DNA of 64,000 nucleotides from Phytoactinopolyspora alkaliphila. GTDB taxonomy: Bacteria > Actinomycetota > Actinomycetes > Jiangellales > Jiangellaceae. The notes under the pieces were generated by a model that saw only the letters and a program-made list of their open reading frames with translations, was not told the DNA's origin and did no database searches. Positions 8,802-16,973 of this stretch are shown here, piece after piece. Position numbers and translations under genes: made by a program. The stretch covers positions 248,001-312,000 of the forward strand of contig NZ_JAAGOB010000003.1 in assembly GCF_010550695.1 (NCBI RefSeq), given 5' to 3'. Numbering within the stretch: the stretch's first letter is position 1; the number at the start of each line of letters is the position of its first letter.

Positions 8802-10075
8802 AGGATCTCCGGGATGGGTACGGGGCGGATGAAGCGCCCGCCGGCCCGGCGGTACTCCTCCTGCTGAGCGAGGATCTCGTCGGTGAAGTTCCAGGCGAGG
8901 ATCAGCACGTAGTCCGGCTGCTCTTCGAGCAACGCCTCCACCGGCCGGATGGGCACGTGAACGCCGGGCATGTACTTGCCCTGCTTCCACGTGTTGCGGT
9001 CGACGACGAAGTCCAGGATCTCGGTGCCGACGCCCAGGTAGTTGAGCATGGTGCTGCCCTTGGCGGCGGCGCCGTAGGCGGCGATCATCGCTCCCTGCGC
9101 CTTGAGCTTGTCGAGGAGCATCAGCAGCTTCGAGCGCGCCTCGTCCACCCGGTCGGCGAAGTCGGCGTAGTACTCGAACTCGGTGACGCCCGCAGCGCGC
9201 TCCAGCGCCAGTATCCGCCGGGCCTCGGCGGATACCTGCTCGCGTTTGCCGATGTGCCAGCGCAGGGTTCCGCCGTGCAGATCCGGGAAGTACTCGACAT
9301 GGTTCAGGTACATCCCGTGCCGGCGGACCAGGGCGTCCACCGCGGTGCACGAGTAGTAGCAGAAGTGCTCGTGGTAGATCGTGTCGAACTCGCCGTGGTC
9401 GACGAGGTCCTTGACCCACGGATTCTCAACGGTGATCAGCCCGTCGTCACTGAGCAGCTCCGCCATGCCGCCGACGAAATCGTTCAATGCGGGCACGTGC
9501 GCCATCACGTTGTTGGCGATGATCACATCCGCGGCCCCGTGTTCGGCGCGGATCCGCCGTGCCAGGTCCACGCCGAAGAACTCCTCGACGGTGGGCACTC
9601 CGGCTTCCCGTGCGGCTTGCGCCTGGTCGGGGGCTGGATCGACGCCGAGCACACGCACTCCGTGCGGCGTGAAGTTTCGCAGCAGGTAGCCGTCGTTGCT
9701 GGCCAGCTCGACGACGAAGCTCGACGAGTCGAGCCCGCGCGAGGCCACCAGGGCGTCGGCGTGCTCCTTCGCATGTTTGAGCAGATGGTCGGAGAACGAC
9801 GAGAAGTACAGGTAGTTGTCCACGAACAGCTGCTCCGCCGGCACTTCTTCGAGGATCTGCACCAGCGTGCAGGACGGGCAGAACGCCACGTCCAGCGGGA
9901 ACGACGGGTCGATCTGGCCCAGCTGCTCGCCGGTGACCAGCGCGTCGGCCAGCGGTGTGCGGCCGAGAGACAGGAACCGCCGCAGCTCGCCGCCACCGCA
10001 GGAGCGGCACGGCGGCAGCAGGCCGCGCTGTCTTGCCACCGGGGCGGGAGAGGCGTGCAGGAGTTGCTCAGACAC
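8798..10075 (-). CDS. NDP-sugar C-methyltransferase, first paralogue (TylCIII/EryBIII-like)
   Basis: A 425-residue enzyme closest in plan to the dTDP-4-keto-deoxyhexose C3-methyltransferases: zinc ligands Cys23, Cys26, Cys66, Cys69; a SAM domain with ELASNDGYLL (about 123-132); the complete catalytic motif Tyr234-His-Glu236-His237 (YHEHFCYYS); and a C-terminal domain with AAYGAAAKGSTMLNYLG and WKQGKYMPG. It is the canonical member of the three. The GTG at 10075 is chosen because GAGGGGG sits 6 nt upstream; a GTG at 10090 in the same frame lacks such a site. The start overlaps the epimerase gene by 8 nt. It would add a methyl branch to a 4-keto sugar. Confidence 0.88.
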   Translation of the reverse strand: MSEQLLHASPAPVARQRGLLPPCRSCGGGELRRFLSLGRTPLADALVTGEQLGQIDPSFPLDVAFCPSCTLVQILEEVPAEQLFVDNYLYFSSFSDHLLKHAKEHADALVASRGLDSSSFVVELASNDGYLLRNFTPHGVRVLGVDPAPDQAQAAREAGVPTVEEFFGVDLARRIRAEHGAADVIIANNVMAHVPALNDFVGGMAELLSDDGLITVENPWVKDLVDHGEFDTIYHEHFCYYSCTAVDALVRRHGMYLNHVEYFPDLHGGTLRWHIGKREQVSAEARRILALERAAGVTEFEYYADFADRVDEARSKLLMLLDKLKAQGAMIAAYGAAAKGSTMLNYLGVGTEILDFVVDRNTWKQGKYMPGVHVPIRPVEALLEEQPDYVLILAWNFTDEILAQQEEYRRAGGRFIRPVPIPEIL

Positions 10076-11117
10076 CTGAGACCCCCTCACCAGCCGTGAC
10101 CCGGAGCTGCTCGTCCACCACGCCTTGCTCCTGCCGAGCCCGGATGTGCTTGATCCGCTGCAGGTGGCTGCCGGTGAGCATGTCCTCGGTCAACTGGACC
10201 TGGAGGTAGGCGTCGTAGAGCTCCTCGACGCCGCGCCGGACCGTCCACTGTGGCTGGAACCCCGGCAGCTCACGGGTGATGAGCGAGCAGTCGACCCGGT
10301 AGTTGCGCTTGTCCGGTCCGGCACCCTCGGCGAAGCTCAGCTCCGAGCCGGGAACCACGTCGGCCACGATCTCCGCCACCTCGCGGATCCGGTAAGTCTC
10401 GTCGGTGCGCCCGACGTTGTAGGCCTTGAGGTGCACCAGATCCCGCGGTGCCTCGACGACGGCGAGGAAGGCGCGGGCGATGTCCTCGATGTGCACGAGT
10501 GGCCGCCACGGGCTGCCGTCGCTCTTCAGCAGCACCTGCCCGGTGGTGACCGCATACCCGACCAGGTTGTTCACGACGAGGTCTCCGCGTAGCCGCGGAG
10601 ACACCCCGTACGCGGTGGCGTTGCGCAGGAACGTCGGGCTGAACCGATCGTCGGCGAGCGCGGTCAGGTCCCGCTCGCTCAACACCTTGGACTCGCCGTA
10701 CGGCGTGACCGGCAGGAACTCCGCCGACTCGTCGAGGACGTCGTCGCCGTGCGCGCCGTAGATGCTGCACGACGACGAGAAGGCGAACCTGGTGACGCCC
10801 GCAGCCTTGGCCGCCTGCGCCACGTGAAGCGTGGCGAGATGGTTGATCTGGTACGTGGTGTCCGGGTTCAGGTCGCCGAGCGGGTCGTTGGAGATGCCGG
10901 CGAGGTGCACCACGGCGTCGACACCGTCGAAGTGCTCTGCGCGCAGATCGCGGATGTCCATCCACAGCTCGGAGTCGGCCCGGCTCAGCTCAGGTGTGAA
11001 CCTGCAGCTGCTGAACAGGCCGCTGTCGACGCCCACCACCTCGTGGCCGGCCAGCTTGAACAGATGGACCAGAACGGTGCCGATGTAGCCGTCATGGCCG
11101 GTGACGAGAATACGCAT
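10068..11117 (-). CDS. NAD-dependent sugar epimerase/dehydratase (extended SDR)
   Basis: A 349-residue extended short-chain dehydrogenase. The N-terminus has the dinucleotide-binding TGHDGYIG; the active site is visible as SSSCSIYG followed by YGESK (YxxxK). The WRPLVHIEDIARAFL segment matches the substrate-binding region of nucleotide-sugar epimerases. It most likely epimerises, reduces or dehydrates an NDP-hexose made by the adjacent cytidylyltransferase. It is not an obvious CDP-glucose 4,6-dehydratase, so its exact reaction is open. It starts 6 nt after the rfbF stop and overlaps the first methyltransferase. Confidence 0.85.
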   Translation of the reverse strand: MRILVTGHDGYIGTVLVHLFKLAGHEVVGVDSGLFSSCRFTPELSRADSELWMDIRDLRAEHFDGVDAVVHLAGISNDPLGDLNPDTTYQINHLATLHVAQAAKAAGVTRFAFSSSCSIYGAHGDDVLDESAEFLPVTPYGESKVLSERDLTALADDRFSPTFLRNATAYGVSPRLRGDLVVNNLVGYAVTTGQVLLKSDGSPWRPLVHIEDIARAFLAVVEAPRDLVHLKAYNVGRTDETYRIREVAEIVADVVPGSELSFAEGAGPDKRNYRVDCSLITRELPGFQPQWTVRRGVEELYDAYLQVQLTEDMLTGSHLQRIKHIRARQEQGVVDEQLRVTAGEGVSGV

Positions 11118-11123
11118 GAAATG

Positions 11124-11900
11124 TCACTTCTCCCAGGTCATCCACGGCGCGCTCTCGCTGCGCCAGAGCTCTTCGAGGATGTGCTTCTCGCGCATCGTGT
11201 CCATGCACTGCCAGAAGCCGTAATGCCGGTAGGCCATGAGCTGGCCGTCTTTCGCGAGCCCCTCGAGTGGCTCCTTCTCGAACTGGGTGGCGTCCCCGTC
11301 GATGTAGTCGAACACCTCGGGCTCCAGGACGAAGAACGCCCCGTTGATCCACCCCTCGCCGATCTGTGGCTTCTCCGAGAACTCGACGATCTGGTCCCCG
11401 TCGGTGACCAGGTGCCCGTAGCGGGCGGGCGGGCGGACCGCGGTCAGGGTCGCGATCTTGCCGTGCGACCGGTGGAACGCCATCAGAGCGTCCAGGTTCA
11501 CGTCGCTCACACCGTCCCCCCACGTCAGCATGAACGTCTCGTCGCCCACCCAGCGCTGCAGCCGCTTGATCCGCCCACCGGTGTTGGTCGACTGCCCGGT
11601 GTCGACGACGTTGACCGTCCAGTCTTCACTGATGTCCCGGCTGTGCAGCGTGACCTCGCCCAGGCGCGGACGCACGGTGACGTCCGCGGCCAGCGTGGCG
11701 TAGTCGAGGATCCAGCGCTTGATGACCTCGGCCTTGTAACCGGCGGCGATGACGAACTCGTTGTGGCCGTAGTGCAGGTAATGGCGCATGATGTGCCAGA
11801 GGATGGGCCGGTCGCCGATCTCCACCATGGGCTTCGGCTTGATGACGGTCTCTTCCGCCAGCCTGCTACCGAGCCCCCCGGCCAGGATTGCTGTTTTCAC
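11124..11900 (-). CDS. rfbF: glucose-1-phosphate cytidylyltransferase
   Basis: Makes CDP-glucose from CTP and glucose-1-phosphate, the entry step of CDP-deoxysugar pathways. The 258-residue length matches RfbF (about 257). The nucleotidyltransferase signature AILAGGLGSRLAEET and the KPKPMVEIGDRPILWHIM segment are present, with WGDGVSDV for metal binding and the family ending GFWQCMDTMREKHILEELW. The GTG at 11900 is preferred over an in-frame start at 11933 because GGGGGGAA lies just upstream. It overlaps the end of the preceding GT4 gene by 35 nt. Confidence 0.92.
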   Translation of the reverse strand: MKTAILAGGLGSRLAEETVIKPKPMVEIGDRPILWHIMRHYLHYGHNEFVIAAGYKAEVIKRWILDYATLAADVTVRPRLGEVTLHSRDISEDWTVNVVDTGQSTNTGGRIKRLQRWVGDETFMLTWGDGVSDVNLDALMAFHRSHGKIATLTAVRPPARYGHLVTDGDQIVEFSEKPQIGEGWINGAFFVLEPEVFDYIDGDATQFEKEPLEGLAKDGQLMAYRHYGFWQCMDTMREKHILEELWRSESAPWMTWEK

Positions 11901-13284
11901 TGGTTCCCCCCACTGTGTGTAATGCACGTTCATGCGTGCGGCCGGCTTTCGGCAGCCGCGGACGCGGACCAGCGCCGCTGACGGACATCGCCGGAAGCAT
12001 GGCTGGTGGCTGATGACCCACCAGGTGGTTGTACATCGCCAGGTAGGCGCGTGCCTGGTCCGGCCAGGCCAGATGGCGTTCGATTCGGATCCGCCCGGCC
12101 ATCGCCATCTCGCGGCGGCGAGCGGGATCGTCGAGCACCGCGGCGATGGTCTTGGCCATCACCGCGGGGTCGGCGTCAGGGACGTACTCGGCGGCCGGAC
12201 CCGCACAGCGCCGCGTCTCCTTGAGGTCTGAGGCCACGACCGGCACGCCGTGTGCCATGTACTCCAGCGTCTTGTTCATCGTGGAGCGGTCGTTGAACTC
12301 GCACGGCGGATCCGGTGTGACACCGACGTCGGCCGTGGAGAGCCAGTGGTTGAGCTCGTCGTGGTCGACGCGTCCGGTGAAGGTGACGTAGTCCTCGATT
12401 CGCAGCCGCTTGCTCCGGGCCTTCAGCTCGTCCAGGCTGTCCCCGTAGCCGAGCAAGGCGAAGTGCGCGTCGTCTCGCCCCATCGCGTGCACGTACAGAT
12501 GGATGGCCTCGAGCAGCCCGTCGACGCCGTCCTGCGGACCCATGATCCCCACGTAGCAGACCAGCCGGCGCCGGCCGGCACGCAGGGACGGATCCACGTC
12601 GCGGCGCACCATGAGCGCAGGATCCGGTGTGCTCATGACCACCGTGGTCCGCTCGACCGGAACGCCGCCCCGCTCCACCGCTATCTCCTGGTAGGACGGG
12701 TTCGGGCTGATCACCCGGTCCGCCACCCGATAGGTGGCCCGCTCCAGGAGCAGCAGCACCCGGTGCAGGGCGCCGCGTTTGCCGAACTTCGCCTCGTACA
12801 CCTCCGGGCACAGGTCGTGCTGGTCGAAGACGAACTTCTTGCCGCGAAGCTTCCAGACGAGTCCGAGCAGCCAGTACGTGTCCGGCGGATTGCATGCCTG
12901 CAGGACGTCGAAGCCCTCGGCGCGTGCCGTGCGCACCGACAGCCTGGCCGTGCGCAGCCAGCACACCACGAATTCGAGCACGTAGCTGAGCAGCCCGGAC
13001 GTAGCCGGAGGTGCCGGGTAGGACCGCACCGTGACGCCGTCGAGCTGATGCTGGTCCGGCTCGTCCGGCATGGCCTTGGGACAGATGACCGTGACGCCGT
13101 AGCCGGCGCCCAGCAACGCCTGACATTCCATCCGGACCCGCCGGTCGAACCGCAACGGCAGGTTCTGCACCACCACGAGAACCCGTGGTGATGTCGCCGC
13201 GGACGCGCGCTGCTCGGTTCTCGAGTCAGCGCGTGACCACGGCAGCGCCCACGTGCGGCGCCGTTGAGCATTCAAGCCGTTCAC
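11866..13284 (-). CDS. glycosyltransferase family 4
   Basis: A 472-residue GT-B retaining glycosyltransferase. Residues after an Arg-rich N-terminus begin with PRVLVVVQNLPLRFDRRVR, followed by ICPKAMPDEP and WKLRGKKFVFDQHDLCPE typical of actinobacterial GT4 enzymes. The C-terminal Rossmann domain carries VCYVGIMGPQDGVDGLL and the donor-binding acidic region ending in KTLEYMAHGVPVVASDL. It would add a sugar to the lipid-linked glycan at the cytoplasmic membrane. Start is a GTG with GGGGGGG upstream. It is the first gene of the long minus-strand run, downstream of the sortase substrate. The last 30 or so residues look disordered. Confidence 0.88.
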   Translation of the reverse strand: MNGLNAQRRRTWALPWSRADSRTEQRASAATSPRVLVVVQNLPLRFDRRVRMECQALLGAGYGVTVICPKAMPDEPDQHQLDGVTVRSYPAPPATSGLLSYVLEFVVCWLRTARLSVRTARAEGFDVLQACNPPDTYWLLGLVWKLRGKKFVFDQHDLCPEVYEAKFGKRGALHRVLLLLERATYRVADRVISPNPSYQEIAVERGGVPVERTTVVMSTPDPALMVRRDVDPSLRAGRRRLVCYVGIMGPQDGVDGLLEAIHLYVHAMGRDDAHFALLGYGDSLDELKARSKRLRIEDYVTFTGRVDHDELNHWLSTADVGVTPDPPCEFNDRSTMNKTLEYMAHGVPVVASDLKETRRCAGPAAEYVPDADPAVMAKTIAAVLDDPARRREMAMAGRIRIERHLAWPDQARAYLAMYNHLVGHQPPAMLPAMSVSGAGPRPRLPKAGRTHERALHTVGGTSENSNPGRGAR

Positions 13285-13326
13285 ATGCCCCCCCAGGCTT
13301 GACGAACGCTTACAGACGACAGCCGA

Positions 13327-13740
13327 TCAGCTGGTTCCCGAGTCCCCGGAACCGGCGTCTGCGACGCCAAACTTGCGTGCCGCGGCGTACAAGGCCGCTC
13401 CCCCCACTGCTAGAGCGCCACCTGCGGCGAGCACGCCCGCAGCCTCGCCCGCACCCGTGTCCGGCAGCGCCTTGGGCTCCTCGCCAGGCGGCTTGCCGCT
13501 CGGCGGCTTGTCACCCGGCGGTTTCTCGCCCGGTGGCTTCTCGCCCGGCGGTTGCTCCGGCGGAGGTGGCTTCTCCGGAGGTTTCTCCGGAGGCGGCCCC
13601 TCGGGACTCGGCACTGCCGCATGGGCAGGAGTCAACGAGACGGCCGTAATGGTCGGTGCCGCCCACACCGCACCGCCGACAACGAGTCCGCGGCTGATCA
13701 TCTGACGCCGGCTGAGGCCGGCCGTAGTGGTCCTAGCCAT
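13327..13740 (-). CDS. Tat-exported proline-rich LPXTG surface protein
   Basis: A 137-residue small surface protein. The N-terminus carries a twin-arginine signal (LSRRQMISRG, then a hydrophobic stretch and a PAHA cleavage site), so export by Tat is likely. The mature region is almost entirely a Pro/Gly/Glu/Lys repeat with PPxEKPP and PPGEKPPG units. It ends with LPDTG, a hydrophobic segment (AAGVLAAGGALAVGGAALYAA) and a positively charged ARK tail: a complete sortase cell-wall sorting signal. The ATG at 13740 has GGGGGG upstream; the longer in-frame start at 13818 would destroy the Tat signal layout. It probably acts as a short cell-wall-linked spacer or glycan acceptor. The signals are seen directly; the role is inferred. 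Confidence 0.82.
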   Translation of the reverse strand: MARTTTAGLSRRQMISRGLVVGGAVWAAPTITAVSLTPAHAAVPSPEGPPPEKPPEKPPPPEQPPGEKPPGEKPPGDKPPSGKPPGEEPKALPDTGAGEAAGVLAAGGALAVGGAALYAAARKFGVADAGSGDSGTS

Positions 13741-13840
13741 GGTAAAGCCCCCCAAAAGGTCACACGCCCCCCGTGCGACTTTTGTCATGCTACGGCAGAT
13801 CGTCCGGTTTGTCTCCACAAGAAAATCCGGTCATATCTCC

Positions 13841-13867
13841 TTGCGCTTTCAAGAGAGCCATTAATCT
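13841..13867 (+). promoter_or_regulatory. putative promoter of the PqqD-like gene (leaderless type)
   Basis: A TTGCGC at 13841-13846 and TAATCT at 13862-13867 are separated by 15 nt. The -10 hexamer ends 7 nt before the ATG at 13875, the spacing expected of leaderless actinobacterial transcripts, and no strong ribosome site is present. Confidence 0.4.
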
Positions 13868-13874
13868 AGAGCGC

Positions 13875-14147
13875 ATGAGTTCTGACGTGCCCCAACGAGC
13901 CGTCTCCGTGCGGGAGATGGAGATCGACGGCGACGTCACCCTGTTCCACGCCGAGACCCAGGAAGCGCTGGTTCTGAACGCGACGGCCAGTGACGTCTGG
14001 CGCCTCCTCGACGGCGAGCGCAGCGTCGACGAGATCGTCAAGGCGCTGGCCCCGGCCTACGCCGCTGACGCCGTCGTCGTCAGGGCCGGTGTCGAGTCGG
14101 CTCTGGCCCAGCTCGAGGAGCACCGGGCGCTCGAATGGGCGGGCTGA
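13875..14147 (+). CDS. PqqD-like protein (RRE-type fold)
   Basis: A 90-residue protein matching the PqqD family pattern: an N-terminal beta-hairpin (FHAETQEALVLNATASDVW), the WRLLDGERSVDEIV helix and a C-terminal helix ending LAQLEEHRALEW. PqqD-like domains bind peptide precursors in RiPP pathways and also occur as stand-alone partners of kinases and glycosyltransferases. The ATG at 13875 follows a candidate -10 box closely. The next gene, an HPr-kinase-like protein, starts inside its 3' end, so the two are coupled. No precursor peptide with a core motif was recognised nearby. Family is clear; the partner is not. Confidence 0.82.
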   Translation: MSSDVPQRAVSVREMEIDGDVTLFHAETQEALVLNATASDVWRLLDGERSVDEIVKALAPAYAADAVVVRAGVESALAQLEEHRALEWAG

Positions 14148-14782
14148 GCGCCCGCATGGCCGATGGCCAGGAGGCCGGGCGGCAGGAGGCTGGGCCGCAC
14201 GCGGCATGGCCGGCCCTGGAAGCGCAGATCGAGCGCTCCGCGGATCTGCTCCTGCATGCCGGCGCCGTGGAGAGAGATGGCCGGGCAGTGCTGTTCCCCG
14301 GCGTGTCCGGCGTTGGCAAGAGCACTATGACGGCCGCCTGCCTCTCGTGTGGTTTCGGCTACCTCAGCGACGAAGCCGTAGCCGTCGACCTCGGGTCCGG
14401 TCACATCACGGGCATGCCCAGGTCGCTGATGCTGACGCCGTGGGCCGTCCGCGCGCTGGGGATGGACGAGCGTGCGGGCACCGGCGTGGGCAAGGTGGCG
14501 GTTCCGGTGGACGCCTTCGGCTCCGAGCCGGTCTCGGGTCCGCTGCCGGTGGCGCACGTCGTGATCATCGAGCGCGGAGCGGAGGTCACGTCCGTGGAGC
14601 GGGTGCCGGCGGGCGAGATTCTCACCCAGGTGCTCAAGGCATCGTTCAACCATTACATGCACGGCGCCCGTGCCTGGGAGGCGGCGGCCCGGCTGGCACA
14701 GGAAGCGCAAGGGTGGCGGCTCGCGTCCGCCGACCCCCGGTCGGCGGCGACCGCCGTCGCAGATCTGTTCCCGCCGCGTTGA
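14135..14782 (+). CDS. HPr-kinase-like P-loop protein
   Basis: A 215-residue protein resembling only the C-terminal catalytic domain of HPr kinase/phosphorylase; the N-terminal HPr(Ser) domain is absent. The P-loop is GVSGVGKST (56-64), followed by the family strand FGYLSDEAVAVDL with the acidic pair Asp79-Glu80. In other bacteria such truncated HprK-like proteins accompany PqqD-like proteins and sugar- or peptide-modifying enzymes; substrates are unknown. The chosen ATG at 14135 overlaps the PqqD-like stop by 13 nt and has GAGGAG further upstream; an ATG at 14156 is a possible alternative. Kinase activity is inferred from the fold. Confidence 0.8.
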   Translation: MGGLSARMADGQEAGRQEAGPHAAWPALEAQIERSADLLLHAGAVERDGRAVLFPGVSGVGKSTMTAACLSCGFGYLSDEAVAVDLGSGHITGMPRSLMLTPWAVRALGMDERAGTGVGKVAVPVDAFGSEPVSGPLPVAHVVIIERGAEVTSVERVPAGEILTQVLKASFNHYMHGARAWEAAARLAQEAQGWRLASADPRSAATAVADLFPPR

Positions 14783-14833
14783 CAGCTGCCGTTCCGACTG
14801 GCCAAAACGCCGGCCGGAACAGATACTGCGGAA

Positions 14834-15820
14834 ATGCCCAGTGTCGTCGTCCCCGCCCACAACGAGGAACGCGTGATCGCCCGCCTGCTGTCGGGTTTGC
14901 TGGAGGGGTCCGGGAACGACGACGAGCTGGAGCGCCTGGACGACGACGAGAGACAGCGGCCACGAGGCGACGAGGGTCCAAGCGACCCGCTCGAGATCGT
15001 CGTCGTCGCGAACGGATGTGACGACGCCACCGCGGAGGTCGCGCGGGGCTTCCCGGGGGTGCGGGTGATCGAGACCCCTATGCCCTCCAAGAGCGCCGCG
15101 CTGCGGCTCGGGGACGAGATCGCGTCGTCGTTCCCGCGGCTCTACGTCGATGCCGACGTGAGCCTGGGCGCGGCGGACATGCACGAACTGTGCCGTGCGC
15201 TGGACAGCCCCGGCGTCCTGGCCGCCGGCCCGGCGCGGACGCTGCCGATGGACGGAGTGGCCGTGCCGGTGCGCTGGTACTACGACGTCTGGCAGCGGCT
15301 ACCCGTGGTGCGGGAGGAGCTGTTCGGGCGCGGGGTGATCGCGGTGAGCCGTTCGGGACACGAACGGCTGGCACCCTTCCTGGAGGCAGGGGAGCAGATT
15401 ATGGCGGATGATCTGGCGATGTCTCTGGCCTTCGGCGTCGAGGAGCGCGTCGTCGTTCCCGCGGCGCGCGTGGTGATCCGCCCGCCCCGTACGTACCGGG
15501 ACCTGATGCGCCGGCGTATCCGGGCCATGACCGGCAATGCGCGGCTCGCGGAGGGGAACTCGTCGCCGTCCGGCCAGCCTGCCGGCTCGTCGCCCGGCTC
15601 GTCGTCGGGGCTCACGCAGACGAGGACCGCGCCACGCACCGGGCCTCGTGACCTGCTGGCGGTCCTGACCGGCGAGCCCGGCCTCGGCGGCCGGCTCCGG
15701 CTGGCTCCCAAGCTGGGCGTCTTCCTGGTCACCGCCACGGCCTCGCGGGTGCTGGCACGCCGGGCCGTGCGCCGGCGGGACACTGAGTGGCTGCGCGACG
15801 AGAGCTCCCGTGATCATTGA
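14834..15820 (+). CDS. glycosyltransferase family 2
   Basis: A 328-residue GT-A enzyme with the opening PSVVVPAHNEERVIARLL, nucleotide-binding VVVANGCDDAT and the metal-binding YVDADVSLG (DxD). A later MADDLAMSL matches the acceptor or catalytic-base region (ED-like). An acidic, low-complexity insertion (residues about 25-52) interrupts the first Rossmann half, and a Ser/Gly/Pro-rich linker sits near residue 250. It is third in the PqqD/HprK-like/GT2 group, 51 nt after the kinase, and probably transfers a sugar linked to the neighbouring rhamnose or methyl-sugar pathways. Its stop codon lies in the inverted repeat shared with rfbB. Confidence 0.82.
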   Translation: MPSVVVPAHNEERVIARLLSGLLEGSGNDDELERLDDDERQRPRGDEGPSDPLEIVVVANGCDDATAEVARGFPGVRVIETPMPSKSAALRLGDEIASSFPRLYVDADVSLGAADMHELCRALDSPGVLAAGPARTLPMDGVAVPVRWYYDVWQRLPVVREELFGRGVIAVSRSGHERLAPFLEAGEQIMADDLAMSLAFGVEERVVVPAARVVIRPPRTYRDLMRRRIRAMTGNARLAEGNSSPSGQPAGSSPGSSSGLTQTRTAPRTGPRDLLAVLTGEPGLGGRLRLAPKLGVFLVTATASRVLARRAVRRRDTEWLRDESSRDH

Positions 15821-15864
15821 CGATCGGGCACCTGATCAGGTGCACGATCGCCAATGATCACCGG
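15807..15864. terminator. 29-bp inverted repeat between convergent genes
   Basis: Arms 15807-15835 and 15836-15864 match at 26 of 29 positions with no spacer. The centre is the palindrome CACCTGATCAGGTG, flanked by CGATCG and by TGATCATTG/CAATGATCA. It overlaps the stop codons of both the GT2 gene and rfbB. It could act as a bidirectional terminator or be a dispersed palindromic repeat. Confidence 0.6.
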
Positions 15865-16841
15865 GAGGCGAGGTGCTTGAGCGGCTCCCACCACTCCCGG
15901 TTCTCCCGATACCACGCCACGGTGTCGGCCAGTCCCTGTTCGAAGGGCACCAGGGGTGCGTAGCCGAGCTCGGTGCTGATCTTGGAGATGTCCACGGAGT
16001 AGCGCAGATCGTGACCGAGCCGGTCAGGCACCTGCTCGACCATGTCCCAGCCCGCGCCGCACGCGTCCAGGAGAGTACGGGTGAGCTCCCGGTTGCTCAG
16101 TTCGGTGCCGCCGCCGATGTTGTAGACCTCGCCGTCCCGCCCGCTCTCCCGCACCAGTTCGATGCCGCGGCAGTGGTCGTCGACGTGCAGCCAGTCCCTA
16201 ACGTTCGCACCCTCGCCGTAGAGCGGGACCGGCAGCCCGTCCAGCAGGTTGGTGACGAACAGCGGGATGACCTTCTCCGGGAACTGGTAGGGCCCGTAGT
16301 TGTTCGAGCACCTGGTGACCACTACTGGCAGGCCATGGGTGCGGTGGTACGCGCGGGCCAGCAGGTCGCTCGAGGCCTTGCTCGCGCTGTACGGGGAGTT
16401 CGGCTGCAGAGGATGATCCTCGGGCCACGAGCCGTCGTCGATCGAGCCGTAGACCTCGTCCGTGGAGACGTGCACGAAGCGCTCGATGCCGTGCCGCAGT
16501 GCGGAGTCGAGAAGCGTCTGGGTGCCGACCACGTTGGTGACCACGAAATCCGCGGCTCCGGTGATGGAGCGGTCCACGTGGCTCTCCGCGGCGAAATGCA
16601 CTACCTGATCCACCTGCGCCATCACCGCGTCGACGGCCACGGCGTCGCAAATGTCGCCCTCGACGAAGGTGAGCCCGGGCGCATCGGCCACCGGGGCCAG
16701 ATTGGCCCGGTTCCCGGCGTAGGTGAGCTTGTCCAGAACGACGACGTCCGCGCCGGTCAGTGACGGATACGCACCGCTCAGCGCCGAGCGGACGTAATGC
16801 GAGCCGATGAAGCCGGCCCCGCCCGTGACCAGTATGCGCAT
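15858..16841 (-). CDS. rfbB: dTDP-glucose 4,6-dehydratase
   Basis: Second enzyme of dTDP-L-rhamnose synthesis; converts dTDP-glucose to dTDP-4-keto-6-deoxyglucose with bound NAD. The 327-residue length is normal. Signatures are the dinucleotide site TGGAGFIGSHYVR, FAAESHVDRSI, HVSTDEVYG with catalytic Asp-Glu, and YSASK (YxxxK). The TRCSNNYGPYQFPEKVIP and GANVRDWLHVDDHC stretches are diagnostic of RfbB/RmlB. The frame is open upstream to 17378, but the ATG at 16841 has GAGGGGAC and starts directly with the Rossmann strand. It is divergent from rfbA. Confidence 0.96.
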   Translation of the reverse strand: MRILVTGGAGFIGSHYVRSALSGAYPSLTGADVVVLDKLTYAGNRANLAPVADAPGLTFVEGDICDAVAVDAVMAQVDQVVHFAAESHVDRSITGAADFVVTNVVGTQTLLDSALRHGIERFVHVSTDEVYGSIDDGSWPEDHPLQPNSPYSASKASSDLLARAYHRTHGLPVVVTRCSNNYGPYQFPEKVIPLFVTNLLDGLPVPLYGEGANVRDWLHVDDHCRGIELVRESGRDGEVYNIGGGTELSNRELTRTLLDACGAGWDMVEQVPDRLGHDLRYSVDISKISTELGYAPLVPFEQGLADTVAWYRENREWWEPLKHLASR

Positions 16842-16973
16842 GTTCGTCCCCTCGTCTCGCCTGTACGGTACGCGCATCGTATGAGATTCTGAACAGGTTC
16901 TCGCAGAGGACGACTTTTCTGAACCAGCAGGGGCTCGTTCAGAGGTTAACCAGGCTCGGGGGGGGCATGGAGC
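16842..16973. promoter_or_regulatory. divergent rfbB / rfbA promoter region
   Basis: A 132-nt gap between divergent rhamnose genes that must hold both promoters. It contains a repeated TTCTGAAC (near 16885 and 16917), a possible regulator site. No clear -35/-10 pair could be assigned by eye. Confidence 0.4.
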
